64,000 nt of DNA from Procambarus clarkii (lineage: Eukaryota; Arthropoda; Malacostraca; Decapoda; Cambaridae), in the NCBI RefSeq assembly GCF_040958095.1, contig NC_091152.1:20180244-20244243 (forward strand), in the 5' to 3' direction. Both the position numbers and the translations under genes were made by a program. The notes under the pieces are model-generated. The model was not told the origin of the DNA. It saw only the letters and a program-made list of their open reading frames with translations, and made no database searches. Within the stretch, counting starts at the first letter, position 1, and each line of letters starts with the position of its first letter. This document shows positions 32,813 to 47,370 of the stretch, piece after piece.

Positions 32813-33502
32813 AGGCTGGGGTGCCACGGGTGTCAAGAGGCCAGGAGAGGGGTGTCAAGAAGCTCAGTTTTGTGTTGCTCTGACTACATCTAACCAATCA
32901 GGTGTCCCACCAACAGAAAACGGGACATTATGTCAATCAGACGTAAATGAACTGATTGTATGGAAGTTCCAAAAAATCGTGGTGGGGTTGAGAATGAGAC
33001 GACGGCATGCTGTCCCCTACTTGAATCCTTAAACGACCTTCAGGAGCCTATGTCCGTCCCGCACCACAGACGGTTCCCCCTGCAAGGTTGTGTGAAGCTA
33101 ACCCCCCAACCTTCGACAGACAGACACTTCCACACTATTGAAATACATGATTTAAAAATGTGTAGCATTTATTTAACATATTTTGAAAATCTGTTCAAAC
33201 AGCAGTGTGACATTTCAGGATATGTTGAAGATATGTGCAGCGCTGTAATGGCTGGACACATCCCCCCATCCTCATCCTGTATCTCCTGTATTTCCAATCC
33301 CTATCCCCCCCCTCCCAACTATCCATACCAATCCCTTTGGATATGAAACGAAATGACAATTATTTATTGTTATTTTAGAAATGCTCAATGTGTGTATGAT
33401 ATTTTAATTAAATTGAAGCTCTCGTACATCACTTGAAAGGTTTTCGAACATTATTTGTGTAGTTCGAACGGCCTTGAACCAGTGACTCGATGTGTGGGTG
33501 TC

Positions 33503-35653
33503 CTGACCTGGCCCTGCTGTACCCTACAGGTCCCTGTGTGTGTGTACCTGACCCCTGCTGTACCCTACAGGTCCCTGTGTGTGTGTAGCTCACCCCTGTT
33601 GTACCCTACAGGTCCGTCGTGTGTGTGTACCTGACCCCTGCTGTACCCTACAGGTCCCTGTGTGTGTGTACCTGACCCTGCTGTACCCTACAGGTCCCTG
33701 TGTGTGTGTACCTGACCCTGCTGTACCCTACAGGTCCCTGTGTGTGTGTACCTGACCCTGCTGTACCCTACAGGTCCCTGTGTGTGTGTACCTGACCCCT
33801 GCTGTACCCTACAGGTCCCTGTGTGTGTGTACCTGACCCTGCTGTACCCTACAGGTCCCTGTGTGTGTGTACCTGACCCTGCTGTACCCTACAGGTCCCT
33901 GTGTGTGTGTACCTGACCCTGCTGTACCCTACAGGTCCCTGTGTGTGTGTACCTGACCCTGCTGTACCCTACAGGTCCCTGTGTGTGTGTACCTGACCCC
34001 TGCTGTACCCTACAGGTCCCTGTGTGTGTGTACCTGACCCTGCTGTACCCTACAGGTCCCTGTGTGTGTGTACCTGACCCTGCTGTACCCTACAGGTCCC
34101 TGTGTGTGTGTACCTGACCCTGCTGTACCCTACAGGTCCCTGTGTGTGTGTACCTGACCCTGCTGTACCCTACAGGTCCCTGTGTGTGTGTACCTGACCC
34201 CTGCTGTACCCTACAGGTCCCTGTGTGTGTGTACCTGACCCTGCTGTACCCTACAGGTCCCTGTGTGTGTGTACCTGACCCTGCTGTACCCTACAGGTCC
34301 CTGTGTGTGTGTACCTGACCCTGCTGTACCCTACAGGTCCCTGTGTGTGTGTACCTGACCCTGCTGTACCCTACAGGTCCCTGTGTGTGTGTACCTGACC
34401 CTGCTGTACCCTACAGGTCCCTGTGTGTGTGTACCTGACCCTGCTGTACCCTACAGGTCCCTGTGTGTGTACCTGACCCCTGCTGTACCCTACAGGTCCC
34501 TGTGTGTGTGTACCTGACCCTGCTGTACCCTACAGGTCCCTGTGTGTGTGTACCTGGCCCTGCTGTACCCTACAGGTCCCTGTGTGTGTGTACCTGACCC
34601 CTGCTGTACCCTACAGGTCCCTGTGTGTGTGTACCTGACCCTGCTGTACCCTACAGGTCCCTGTGTGTGTGTACCTGACCCTGCTGTACCCTACAGGTCC
34701 CTGTGTGTGTACCTGACCCTGCTGTACCCTACAGGTCCCTGTGTGTGTGTACCTGACCCTGCTGTACCCTACAGGTCCCTGTGTGTGTGTACCTGACCCT
34801 GCTGTACCCTACAGGTCCCTGTGTGTGTGTACCTGACCCTGCTGTATCCTACAGGTCCCTGTGTGTGTGTACCTGACCCTGCTGTACCCTACAGGTCCCT
34901 GTGTGTGTGTACCTGACCCTGCTGTACCCTACAGGTCCCTGTGTGTGTGTACCTGACCCTGCTGTACCCTACAGGTCCCTGTGTGTGTGTACCTGACCCT
35001 GCTGTACCTTACAGGTCCCTGTGTGTGTGTACCTGACCCTGCTGTACCCTACAGGTCCCTCTGTGTGTGTACCTGACCCTGCTGTACCCTACAGGTCCCT
35101 GTGTGTGTGTACCTCACCCTGCTGTATCCTACAGGTCCCTGTGTGTGTGTACCTGACCCTGATGTACCCTACAGGTCCCTGTGTGTGTGTACCTGACCCT
35201 GCTGTACCCTACAGGTCCCTGTGTGTGTGTACCTGGACCCTGCTGTACCCTACAGGTCCCTGTGTGTGTGTACCTCACCCTGCTGTATCCTACAGGTCCC
35301 TGTGTGTGTGTACCTGACCCTGCTGTACCCTACAGGTCCCTGTGTGTGTGTACCTGGCCCTGCTGTACCCTACAGGTCCCTGTGTGTGTGTACCTGGACC
35401 CTGCTGTACCCTACAGGTCCTTGTGGTGTGTACCTGACCCTGCTGTACCCTACAGGTCCCTGTGTGTGTGTACCTGACCCTGCTGTACCCTACAGGTCCC
35501 TGTGTGTGTGTACCTGACCCTGCTGTACCCTACAGGTCCCTGTGTGTGTGTACCTGACCCTGCTGTACCCTACAGGTCCCTGTGTGTGTGTACCTGGACC
35601 CTGCTGTACCCTACAGGTCCCTGTGTGTGTGTACCTGGACCCTGCTGTACCCT
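33503..35653. repeat. 40-bp minisatellite, copy 2
   Basis: Same unit order as copy 1, including the rare TATCC, TTACAGG and GATGTACC variants at matching places. Two single-base differences: an added C near 33,617 (GGTCCGTCGTG) and a lost base near 35,420 (CCTTGTGGTGTG). Confidence 0.97.
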
Positions 35654-35745
35654 GCCGGTGGAGTGCTAGGCTGGAAAAGATTACAGACGAGGGAGAGGGA
35701 TTACATCAGATTATATCATGCAGTGTTTACCAGGGAGGAGGGGCG

Positions 35746-35997
35746 TGGTGTGGCCCCAGGCCTGGTGTGGCCCCAGGCCTGATGTGGCCCCAGGCCTGGT
35801 GTGGCCCCAGGCCTGGTGTGGCCCCCAGGCCTGATGTGGCCCCAGGCCTGGTGTGGCTCCAAGCCTGGTGTGGTCCCAGGCGTGGTGTGGCCCCACTCCT
35901 GGTGTGGCCCCAGGCCTGGTGTGGCCCCAGGCCTGGTGTGGCCCCAGGCCTGGTGTGGCCCCAGGCCTGGTGTGGCCCCAGGCCTGATGTGGCCTCA
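35746..35997. repeat. 17-bp minisatellite, copy 2
   Basis: Same as 13,069-13,320. Confidence 0.95.
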
Positions 35998-36505
35998 CGC
36001 GGGGATAGGGCCGAGATGGGGCTAAGTCAAGGGAGATAACAGCTAACAGAAGTTGGGGATTTTATATAAACTTAATACTGAACTTAACCTTGCCTTGCTC
36101 ACTAGCTAACAGGGTCCCCTGCCACTTCCCTGATAGAATAAGATCAATCACTTCAACCACATTGTTTCTGCCGTCAACCAATCAGTAATGGACACTGGAG
36201 AGCGTATGAGAAGATCACCTTGACATCGTCTTATACTCGGAGAAGAGTTAACGTCACCTTTACTTAGGGGAGCAGCTCCAATCTGGCCTATTGATCAGGG
36301 ATGCACACCCCTGTCGAGCCGCCGTGACTCCCTCACACTCTCTCCTTGTTTTGGGCTGATCTCCTAATTCCCCCTTTATTATATTATCGTCCACTACCAA
36401 ATGAGCTACAAATGTCTCTCTCTCTCTACCTAGGAATCCTCACTATGACAAGAGCAAAATCAGTTGTCAACAGACAAATATTTATTACAGGAAAATACAT
36501 AGAAT

Positions 36506-36508
<3 letters not shown>

Positions 36509-36585
<77 letters not shown>
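36509..36585. repeat. (TA)n microsatellite, copy 2
   Basis: Three TA units shorter than copy 1; the 20-bp duplication follows in the same way. Confidence 0.95.
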
Positions 36586-36590
<5 letters not shown>

Positions 36591-36863
36591 CGGTAGAGTA
36601 CCCTCGGCTACGGTAGAGTACCCTCGGCTACTACGAACCAGCAACACTAATATTATATCAAGTCTATGTCAAATAAACTGCACGCGGCTACTGCTCATTT
36701 TTCAGCCTACTGCCTCCTCACGGCTCGGGCTGGAATAACCAGCATATACAAAATATATCAAGCATACCAGCATATACAAAATATATCCAGCATGAAATAC
36801 GTAACTTTCTTACCTTACATTGCGTTACTCACGCCATATACAACCAAGCACTCCCTCGTGCAG

Positions 36864-38165
36864 ATCATGGTGTCCACACATCATGGTGTCCGCACATCAT
36901 GGTGACCACACATCATGGTGTCCACACATCATGGTGTCCACACATCATGGTGTCCGCACATCATGGTGACCACACATCATGGTGTCCACACATCACGGTG
37001 TCCACACATCATGGTGTCCGCACATCATGGTGTCCACACATCATGGTGTCCACACATCATGGTGTCCGCACATCATGGTGACCACACATCATGGTGTCCA
37101 CACATCACGGTGTCCACACATCATGGTGTCCGCACATCATGGTGTCCACACATCATGGTGTCCACACATCACGGTGTCCACACATCATGGTGTCCGCACA
37201 TCATGGTGTCCACACATCATGGTGTCCACACATCACGGTGTCCACACATCATGGTGACCACACATCATGGTGTCCACACATCATGGTGACCACACATCAT
37301 GGTGTCCACACATCATGGTGTCCACACATCATGGTGTCCACACATCATGGTGACCACACATCATGGTGTCCACACATCATGGTGTCCACACATCATGGTG
37401 TCCACACATCATGGTGTCCACACATCATGGTGTCCACACATCATGGTGTCCACACATCATGGTGTCCACACATCATGGTGTCCACACATCATGGTGTCCA
37501 CACATCATGGTGTCCATAGATGATGGTGTCCACACATCATGGTGTCCACACATCATGGTGTCCACACATCATGGTGTCCACACATCATGGTGTCCACACA
37601 TCATGGTGTCCACACATCATGGTGGTGTCCACACATCATGGTGTCCACACATCATGGTGACCACACATCATGGTGTCCACACATCATGGTGACCACACAT
37701 CATGGTGTCCACACATCATGGTGACCACACATCATGGTGACCATTTCATCATGGTGTCCACACATCATGGTGACTACACATCATGGTGTCCACACATCAT
37801 GGTGACCATACATCATGGTGACCACACATCATGGTGTCCACAGATGATGGTGTCCACAGATGATGGTGTCCACACATCATGGTGTCCACACATCATGGTG
37901 TCCACACATCATGGTGTCCACACATCATGGTGACCACACATCATGGTGTCCACACATCATGGTGTCCACACATCATGGTGTCCACACATCATGGTGTCCA
38001 CACATCATGGTGTCCACACATCATGGTGTCCACACATCATGGTGTCCACACATCATGGTGACCACACATCATGGTGTCCACACATCATGGTGTCCACACA
38101 TCATGGTGTCCACACATCATGGTGTCCACACATCATGGTGTCCACACATCATGGTGTCCACACAG
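36864..38165. repeat. 16-bp minisatellite (CATGGTGTCCACACAT)n, copy 2
   Basis: Same length and variant order as 14,193-15,494. Confidence 0.97.
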
Positions 38166-38671
38166 TTCTCTGTTCTACATCATGAGGTCCACCACTACGA
38201 ACATCTGTCATTGGGTCCTCTACATCAGGTTAGGTTCTCCTGCTGTCTATGCAATATTGGCTGCTACTTGAGGTCCCACTTAACGCCTGTGTGAAGTTCC
38301 ACTATGCGATTTCACAAAAAATAAAACTTGTAGCTCCCCCTACCCCTCTAAGTTCTGCTCTACCACTGACGTTCAACTCTACACCTGAAGATTCCACTCT
38401 ACACCTGAAGATTCCACTCTACACCTGAAGATTCCACTCTACACCTGGAGATTCACCGTATAATCTTCCTCAGACGCAAAGCTCCGCCACGAACTTCTCC
38501 TCAGACAAACGTGTAATTCCATTACCAATCCATAACAACATATCTTCCCAATAAAACATAAAAAACTCCTATATACAAATTATATTTCTCCTGCCGACAT
38601 CCCACACTGCACGTCGGTCCTGTCATGGTGGGTACTCCCCCATTTTTGGACGAGTCTATACTGAATTTCTC

Positions 38672-38881
38672 CTGTGGTCTCGGGTTCGATCCCAGGCGCC
38701 GGCGAGAAACAATGGGCAGAGTTTCTTTCACCCTATGCCCCCTGTTACCTAGCAGTAAAATAGGTACCTGGGTGTTAGTCAGCTGTCACGGGCTGCTTCC
38801 TGGGGGTGGAGGCCTGGTCGAGGACCGGGCCGCGGGGACACTAAAAGCCCCGAAATCATCTCAAGATAACCTCAAGAAGAT
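38672..38881 (+). mobile_element. SINE (main family), copy of 16,001
   Basis: Identical by eye to its counterpart. Confidence 0.85.
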
Positions 38882-39124
38882 ATCTTTCAAGATAACGCCC
38901 TTTTGTTCAGTTCCTTTGCTTCCATACATACACACCTGGAGGACACACACCTGAGAGTCAAACAAGTGTAGCAGGTTTGCATCCTGCAGGTGTGTGAGAT
39001 ACATATGTGTAGTTGATATGATAGAAGAAAATAAGTCGGGAGTCAGTACATTAAACAACTGACGGCTAGGAAGGCGGGTCCCAAGAGCTAAGAGATCGAT
39101 TCTGTGCCATACAGAACCCCCCGG

Positions 39125-39264
39125 GTGTACTCACCTAGTTATGCATGCGGGGGTTGAGCTCTGGCTCTTTGGTCCCGCCTCTCAACTGTCAATCAACTGG
39201 TGTACAGATTCCTGAGCCTATTGGGCTCTATCATATCTACACTTGAAACTGTGTATGGAGTCAG
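39125..39264 (-). pseudogene. LINE L2 3' end, copy of 16,454
   Basis: Same C-terminal codons and 3' UTR as its counterpart. Confidence 0.75.
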
Positions 39265-39334
39265 TGTCTGGGTACAAGTGACAGGATGAACCACCCAGCG
39301 GGTTTTCTTCCAATTGGGGAGTGTTGTACATGCT

Positions 39335-41783
39335 GCTATGGCGGTGTGTTCACTCACAGGATGAGTGGCGCTGCCCAATACTGTCACTATGGCGGTGTGT
39401 CCACTCACAGGATGAGTGACGCTGCCCAATACTGTCACTATGGCGGTGTGTCCACTCACAGGATGAGTGGCGCTGCCCAATACTGTCACTATGGCGGTGT
39501 GTCCACTCACAGGATGAGTGGCGCTGCCCAATACTGCCACTATGGCGGTGTGTCCACTCACAGGATGAGTGGCGCTGCCCAATACTGTCACTATGGCGGT
39601 GTGTCCACTCACAGGATGAGTGACGCTGCCCAATACTGTCACTATGGCGGTGTGTCCACTCACAGGATGAGTGGCGCTGCCCAATACTGTCACTATGGCG
39701 GTGTGTCCACTCACAGGATGAGTGACGCTGCCCCAATACTGTCACTATGGCGGTGTGTTCACTCACAGGATGAGTGGCGCTGCCCAATACTGTCACTATG
39801 GCGGTGTGTCCACTCACAGGATGAGTGACGCTGCCCAATACTGTCACTATGGCGGTGTGTCCACTCACAGAATGAGTGGCGCTGCCCAATACTGTCACTA
39901 TGGCGGTGTGTCCACTCACAGGATGAGTGGCGCTGCCCAATACTGTCACTATGGCGGTGTGTCCACTCACAGGATGAGTGGCGCTGCCCAATACTGTCAC
40001 TATGGCGGTGTGTCCACTCACAGAATGAGTGGCGCTGCCCAATACTGTCACTATGGCGGTGTGTCCACTCACAGGATGAGTGGCGCTGCCCAATACTGTC
40101 ACTATGGCGGTGTGTCCACTCACAGGATGAGTGGCGCTGCCCAATACTGTCACTATGGCGGTGTGTCCACTCACAGGATGAGTGGCGCTGCCCAATACTG
40201 TCACTATGGCGGTGTGTCCACTCACAGGATGAGTGGCGCTGCCCAATACTGTCACTATGGCGGTGTGTCCACTCACAGGATGAGTGGCGCTGCCCAATAC
40301 TGTCACTATGGCGGTGTGTCCACTCACAGGATGAGTGGCGCTGCCCAATACTGTCACTATGGCGGTGTGTCCACTCACAGGATGAGTGGCGCTGCCCAAT
40401 ACTGTCACTATGGCGGTGTGTCCACTCACAGGATGAGTGGCGCTGCCCAATACTGTCACTATGGCGGTGTGTCCACTCACAGGATGAGTGGCGCTGCCCA
40501 ATACTGTCACTATGGCGGTGTGTCCACTCACAGGATGAGTGGCGCTGCCCAATACTGTCACTATGGCGGTGTGTCCACTCACAGGATGAGTGGCGCTGCC
40601 CAATACTGTCACTATGGCGGTGTGTCCACTCACAGGATGAGTGACGCTGCCCAATACTGTCACTATGGCGGTGTGTCCACTCACAGGATAAGTGGCGCTC
40701 CCCAATACTGTCACTATGGCGGTGTGTCCACTCACAGGATGAGTGGCGCTGCCCAATACTGTCACTATGGCGGTGTGTCCACTCACAGGATGAGTGGTGC
40801 TGCCCAATACTGTCACTATGGCGGTGAGTCCACTCACAGGATGAGTGACGCTGCCCAATACTGTCACTATGGCGGTGTGTCCACTCACAGGATGAGTGAC
40901 GCTGACCAATACTGTCACTATGACGGTGTGTCCACTCACAGGATGAGTGGCGCTGCCCCAATACGGTCACTATGGCGGTGTGTCCACTCACAGGATGAGT
41001 GGCGCTGCCCCAATACTGTCACTATGGCGGTGTGTCCACTCACAGGATGAGTGGCGCTGCCCCAATACTGTCACTATGGCGGTGTGTCCACTCACAGGAT
41101 GAGTGGCGCTGCCCCAATACTGTCATTATGGCGGTGTGTCCACTCACAGGATGAGTGGCGCTGCCCAATACTGTCACTATGGCGGTGTGTTCACTCACAG
41201 GATGAGTGACGCTGCCCAATACTGTCACTATGGCGGTGTGTCCACTCACAGGATGAGTGGCGCTGCCTAATACTGTCACTATGGCGGTGTGTCCACTCAC
41301 AGGATGAGTGGCGCTGCCCAATACTGTCACTATGGCGGTGTGTCCACTCACAGGATGAGTGACGCTGCCCAATACTGTCACTATGGCGGTGTGTCCACTC
41401 ACAGGATGAGTGGCGCTGCCCAATACTGTCACTATGGCGGTGTGTCCACTCACAGGATGAGTGGCGCTGCCCAATACTGTCACTATGGCGGTGTGTCCAC
41501 TCACAGGATGAGTGGCGCTGCCCAATACTGTCACTATGGCGGTGTGTCCACTCACAGGATGAGTGGCGCTGCCCAATACTGTCACTATGGCGGTGTGTCC
41601 ACTCACAGGATGAGTGGCGCTGCCCAATACTGTCACTATGGCGGTGTGTCCACTCACAGGATGAGTGGCGCTGCCCAATACTGTCACTATGGCGGTGTGT
41701 CCACTCACAGGATGAGTGGCGCTGCCCAATACTGTTACCATGACGGTGTGTCCACTCACAGGATGAGTGACGGTGCCCCAATA
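39335..41783. repeat. 51-bp minisatellite, copy 2
   Basis: 48 units with the same variant order as 16,664-19,112 and no length difference. Confidence 0.97.
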
Positions 41784-43022
41784 AAACCCGCCCCTCGGGG
41801 CAAAATTGAAAAATATAAGCTAGTTAACCCATTTTCTTTCATAATTTGCCTCGAAGCTCAATTACGTGATCCCGGGTCAACTAGCAGGTGTGTACGAGGG
41901 TAAATCGCCTCGCCAGGTGTAGGTATGGCGTCTATGCCGAGCAGTGCGGCATAGCAGGAGTGAGAGGAACGGCGTTAGCAGCGTGCGTTGCCTGGCCCGG
42001 GGTCGAGTCCACCCAGCGTGTCTCCCAAGGCGGGATTACCTACATACCATGCTGGTGGGCCGCTCCCTGTCTGTCTGTCCATTTTTCAACCCTCTTTCCC
42101 GTCTTTTAATTAGACCTCGGGCGTGCTGTTGGTCTAGGGTGGTAGCCGGGGACAGAGAGCCGGAACTGTGTCACGAGAGGTGAGGGAAGATGGGGTAGGA
42201 GTGAGGAAAGAGAGGGAGGGGTAGGGTAGGAGGAGGTAGAGAGCGGTAATACGAGGCCGTGGGCACCGCTGCTCCCCTCCGGGCACTGAACTCTAGTGCC
42301 CGCCCTGCCCCAGGCCTCCCCCACCCCCCCCCCCCTGCCCTCTGCCCCAGGGCCCCCCCACACCCCCTGCCCTCTGCCCCATGCCCCAAACCTCCCCCCA
42401 ATACCCCCCGATGCCCTCTGCACCTCACTATTCCTGCCCACTGCTGCCCTCTCATACTCCATCACACACCCGCGTGGGGGGGGGGGGGTGTACACACTTG
42501 ACCAGCAGTGTAGCAATGATGCAGCAGACTGTGGCTGCTGGCAACTGGGCGATCATGTCCCTCACCGGGCATAGAGTCCAACGCTCGCAGCAGCAGCCAA
42601 TCAGAACCCAGAGTAGGCAAGCCTAGCGAGTTCCAGTTGGTCATATGCTTCCATCTCACATTATGGTCATTCCTGTACCTGGCTCTCGACCAATGACAAG
42701 AGAGCATCAGAGCCCCAGCGCGTTCTAACTGGTGGCTTGTGGAGTGCGAATATGAGCCAGAGTGACTTATAGGAATAGCCATTATAGAATATAGCCATTA
42801 TAGGCTATTATAGAATAGACATTATGAGGCTAGTTTCAGGAGACTATTGTATCACACTTCTATTTCCCGCCTGTGGTAATAGAGCTATAATAGAGCCCGC
42901 TCTATTATGAGGAATGAAATAAGCACCGAGTAGATAGAGTAGATAGAGTAGAGTGTGTGTGACCTGTTTGACTTGACACAAGGATTTATTAATGATACAA
43001 TATACAATTTTTGTATACAATC
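41784..43022. other. unique stretch, copy of 19,113-20,352
   Basis: Same low-complexity tracts. The G homopolymer is one base shorter at about 42,476-42,488, which shifts the reading frame of the spurious minus-strand frame. Confidence 0.5.
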
Positions 43023-43664
43023 CAGCTGACTCAGGCACGTGGTCACTACAATAACAGCTGACTGGGTCACGTGGTCACTACAATAACAGGTGACTGGGTC
43101 ACGTGGTCACTACAATAACAGGTGACTGGGTCACGTGGTCACTACAATAACAGGTGACTGGGTCACGTGGTCACTACAATAACAGGTGACTGGGTCACGT
43201 GGTCACTACAATAACAGGTGACTGGGTCACGTGGTCACTACAATAACAGGTGACTGGGTCACGTGGTCACTACAATAACAGGTGACTGGGTCACGTGGTC
43301 ACTACAATAACAGGTGACTGGGTCACGTGGTCACTACAATAACAGGTGACTGGGTCACGTGGTCACTACAATAACAGCTGACTGGGTCACGTGGTCACTA
43401 CAATAACAGCTGACTGGGTCACGTGGTCGCAACAATAACAGCTGACTCAAGCACGTGGTCACTACAATAACAGCTGACTGGGTCACGTGGTCGCAACAAT
43501 AACACCTGACTCAAACACGTGGTCAATACAATAACACCTGACTCAAACACGTGGTCACAACAATAACAGCTGACTCAGGCACGTGGTCAATACAATAACA
43601 GCTGACTCAAGCACGTGGTCAATACAATAACAGCTGACTGGGTCACGTGGTCACAACAATAACA
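43023..43664. repeat. 32-bp E-box minisatellite, copy 2
   Basis: Same unit order as 20,353-20,994. Confidence 0.97.
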
Positions 43665-43756
43665 AATGATAGTTTGGGGATTGTTTCCATGACTAACTAA
43701 TTTGACGTCCGGTTGATAATATTGTTCACACCATTAATAACTTCCTGTCCGGAGTT

Positions 43757-43872
43757 CCGGTCATAATTGGGGTTTTAACTCCACTAATTATGACCGGAGA
43801 TCATTCATTTAATGATGAATGATTTACTAAATTATTTATGTGTCTCTATTTGAGAGTTATACTCGAGTATAA
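43757..43872. other. inverted-repeat cluster, copy of 21,087
   Basis: Same dyads and 16-bp palindrome. Confidence 0.6.
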
Positions 43873-43904
43873 TTAATAAATCACATTCTTTAGGCTAGAG
43901 TTCT

Positions 43905-44154
43905 GGGGCCAGATTCACGAAAGCACTTACGAACCTGTACATCTTTTCTCCATCTTTGGCGGCTTTGTTTACAATTATTAAACAGTTAATGAGCTCCGAA
44001 GCACCAGGAGGCTGTTTATAACAATAACAACAGTTGATTGGCAAGTTTTCATGCTTGTAAACTGTTTAATAAATGTAACCAAAGCCGTCAAAGATTGAGG
44101 AAAGATGTGTACACGTTCGTAAGTGCTTGCGTAGCTGCTTCGTGAATCAGGCCG
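43905..44154 (-). mobile_element. MITE-A, copy of 21,235
   Basis: Identical by eye to its counterpart. Confidence 0.8.
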
Positions 44155-44222
44155 CTGGTACTCTATTGTTGCTGATTATTTTGCGGTCGATTTTTGCTTC
44201 TGATTTCTGAAAATAATTCTGA

Positions 44223-44400
44223 TTGATCAGACCACACACTAGAAGGTGAAGGGACGACGACGTTTCGGTCCGTCCTGGATCAGACACAATCGACTTGATA
44301 ATGGTCCAGGACGGACCGAAACGTCGTCGTCGTCCCTTCACCTTCTAGTGTGTGGTCTGGTCAACATACTTCAGCCTCGTTATTGTGACTCCTCGCCTGC
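44223..44400 (-). mobile_element. foldback element D, copy of 21,553
   Basis: Identical by eye to its counterpart. Confidence 0.8.
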
Positions 44401-44513
44401 GTGATTGTGATTGTTATGGAGTGCAAAGAACCAAACAAGGACACGCGGCCTGTAAACTAAATTTGCATTTATTGTTCTCAGATGAGCGAGTGATCTAGGC
44501 GGGCGTGTTCAAG

Positions 44514-44709
44514 CCGGCCTCCTAATACAACGTCCCATTTTTGACGTACAGGACATCTAAGGTTAAAAAAAATTGCGTTACTAGAAAACGGAAGCAAAGC
44601 GTGAGGGTGATACACTGTCCCGTTTTCTGTTTTGGGTCCTCTGGTAGGTTAGGATAAGGGCACGTTAGTACGTTAGTTTCTTGACGATGGTGAGTATTAG
44701 GAGGACGGG
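44514..44709 (+). mobile_element. MITE-C, copy of 21,844
   Basis: Same inverted termini and interior. Confidence 0.7.
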
Positions 44710-44789
44710 TTGGTGTGTAAGACCAGCCACTCTTAAGACGAAGCCTATTCTGCCATTCTATTCCTATTCTATTCTACCTATATTTAGGG

Positions 44790-45029
44790 AGCCGGTCGGC
44801 CGAGCGGACAGCACGCTGGACTTGTGATCCTGTGGTCGTGGGTTCAACCCCAGGCGCCGGCGAGAAACAATGGGCAGAGTTTCTTTCACCCTATGCCCCT
44901 GTTACCTAGTAGTAAAATAGGTACCTGGGTGTTAGTCAGCTGTCACGGGCTGCTTCCTGGGGGGTGGAGGCCTGGTCGAGGACCGGGCCGCGGGGACACT
45001 AAAGCCCCGAAATCATCTCAAGATAACCT
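44790..45029 (+). mobile_element. SINE (main family, full), copy of 22,120
   Basis: Same A box, B box, core and 3' end. Confidence 0.9.
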
Positions 45030-45068
45030 GGAGTGTTGAGAAGCAGAACAATTCCCTCAGGATTAGGA

Positions 45069-45125
45069 GGAGGCCTGGTCGACGACCGGGCCGCGGGGAC
45101 ACTAAGCCCCGGAAGCACCTGAAGG
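45069..45125 (+). mobile_element. LINE 3'-end fragment, copy of 22,399
   Basis: Identical by eye to its counterpart. Confidence 0.6.
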
Positions 45126-45568
45126 TAGGCTAGGATCATTAGGTTAAGTTTCATTAGCAACATTAAGAGAAAAACATCCGGTTTGTCCAAAGTCAGTAAC
45201 ACTGAGGTGCTGCCATTACTGCTACATACTTTCTACTGCTCGATCATGTCCCTCTTTTTACGGTCCAGCACAGCGTTACTGAAAGTCGTCTCATGTTAGG
45301 AGGCTGGGCGTGGGCGGTGGGCGTGAGGTGGGCGGTGGACACCTAGGCCAGGTGCAGGTGGGTGGAGATGGTGAGGGAGGTATCTAGGAGGCTGGAGAAC
45401 GGAACATGTTTATCACAGAGTCGGCGTATGTTATTCTTGTGTTGCTCACGTGTGCCTCAAAGAATGAGGTGATTTGATAAAATGCTATGCCCAAGATTAC
45501 CATCCGAGTGCCGGCGGGGAAGTGGTTCAAATAGCTTCGGTTAGTGGTTCAAATAGCTTCACTTCCTT

Positions 45569-45709
45569 TTGTCCGGTCGTGTTGGTCAAGTGGATTAAGG
45601 CGTCCTGTACATACCAGTTGCGTTGCTCCTGGCAGTATGGGTTCGAGTCACTTCTGGGGTGTGAGTTTTCAGTTGCATATAGTCCTGGGGACCATTCAGG
45701 CTTGTTCGC

Positions 45710-45778
<69 letters not shown>
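45569..45778 (+). mobile_element. SINE (leucine-like head) with (TA)n tail, copy of 22,899
   Basis: The TA tail is one unit shorter than in copy 1. Confidence 0.75.
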
Positions 45779-45784
<6 letters not shown>

Positions 45785-45946
45785 CAATGTCAGACCACGG
45801 AGGAAAAATGAAACAGGAATTTCCTTAAGTACTTTCGTATATTAATACATCTTCAGAAGTGCCTCCTTCTGAAGATGTATTAATATACGAAAGTACTTAA
45901 GGAAATTCCTGTTTCATTTTTCCTCCGTGGTCTGACATTGTCATAT
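45779..45946. mobile_element. foldback element E, copy of 23,111
   Basis: Here the right arm has five T, matching the five A of the left arm, so the stem is perfect. Confidence 0.85.
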
Positions 45947-45984
45947 TTTTAATCACGTGTTTATTTTCGTGATATACACACACT

Positions 45985-46119
<135 letters not shown>

Positions 46120-46488
46120 AAGATATAATATGTATGATTTATATATATTGTGCGTCAGGCTCTCAAAAAGCCTCACATATATATTATATACCTGGCTGGC
46201 TGTATAGTTTCATCACATTACCGAGGCAGTGGGCGAGGCTGGAGACTCCATCATTGTATATACAAAAAACTGTTATCTACTTTTTATATTGTTATTAATC
46301 CAATGTGTCATTGAATTTACCCGAGTAATACTTTATTCTCTCTCTTCCATTCTGGGTTTTATACAACTGTCAAATAAAACACTGAATGCGATGAGGTTTT
46401 GAAACAAGATTACAGTATTAAGCTGCCGTCATCACTTTGTTCAACTAATTGACTACAGGATTCCATGTACACAGTCATCTATCATAAG

Positions 46489-47163
46489 TGTGCGTGTACT
46501 CATCTAGTTATGCTTGCGGGGGGGGGGGGGGTTGAGCTTCGGCTCTTTGGTCCCTCCTCTCAACAGGTATACAGGTTCCTGAGCCTATTGGGCTCTATCA
46601 TGTGTGTGTATGTGTATGTGTGTGTGTTTTCACCTAGTTGTATTCACCTAGTTATGCTTGCGAGGGTTGAGCTCTGGCTCTTTAGTCCCTCCACTCAACT
46701 GTCAATCAACAGGTGTACAGGTTCCTGAGCCTATTGGGCTCTATCATGTGTGTGTATGTGTATGTGTGTGTGTTTTCACCTAGTTGTATTCACCTAGTTA
46801 TGCTTGCGAGGGTTGAGCTCTGGCTCTTTAGTCCCTCCACTCAACTGTCAATCAACAGGTGTACAGGTTCCTGAGCCTATTGGGCTCTATCATGTGTGTG
46901 TATGTGTATGTGTGTGTGTTTTCACCTAGTTGTATTCACCTAGTTATGCTTGCGAGGGTTGAGCTTCGGCTCTTTGGTCCCTCCACTCAACTGTCAATCA
47001 ACAGGTGTACAGGTTCCTGAGCCTATTGGGCTCTATCGTGTGTGTGTATGTGTATGTGTTTGTGTATTCACCTAGTTGTATTCACCTAGTTATGATTGCG
47101 GGGGGTTGAGCTTCGGCTCTTTAGTCCCTCCTTTCAACTGTCAATCTACTGGTGTACAGATTC
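46489..47163 (-). repeat. 146-bp LINE L2 tail array, copy 2
   Basis: Same four spacings of 146 bp. Confidence 0.9.
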
Positions 47164-47165
47164 TG

Positions 47166-47370
47166 CAACCCGTTCTCGCACTTTCTTTAAGTCAATATTG
47201 ACTTATTAAATAAGTGCATATGTGACATACTAATTTATTGTGAATATTTTAGTTTACCTTGAAAAGCTTCATAGAAAACACCGACTTAACCTAACCTTCT
47301 TAGTATGTTAAGATAAGCATCTTATTGCTTCGTAATTACAATTATTACTTAACCTATTATAGGTATAGGT
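47166..47370 (+). mobile_element. foldback element B left arm, copy of 24,493
   Basis: Identical by eye to its counterpart. Confidence 0.8.
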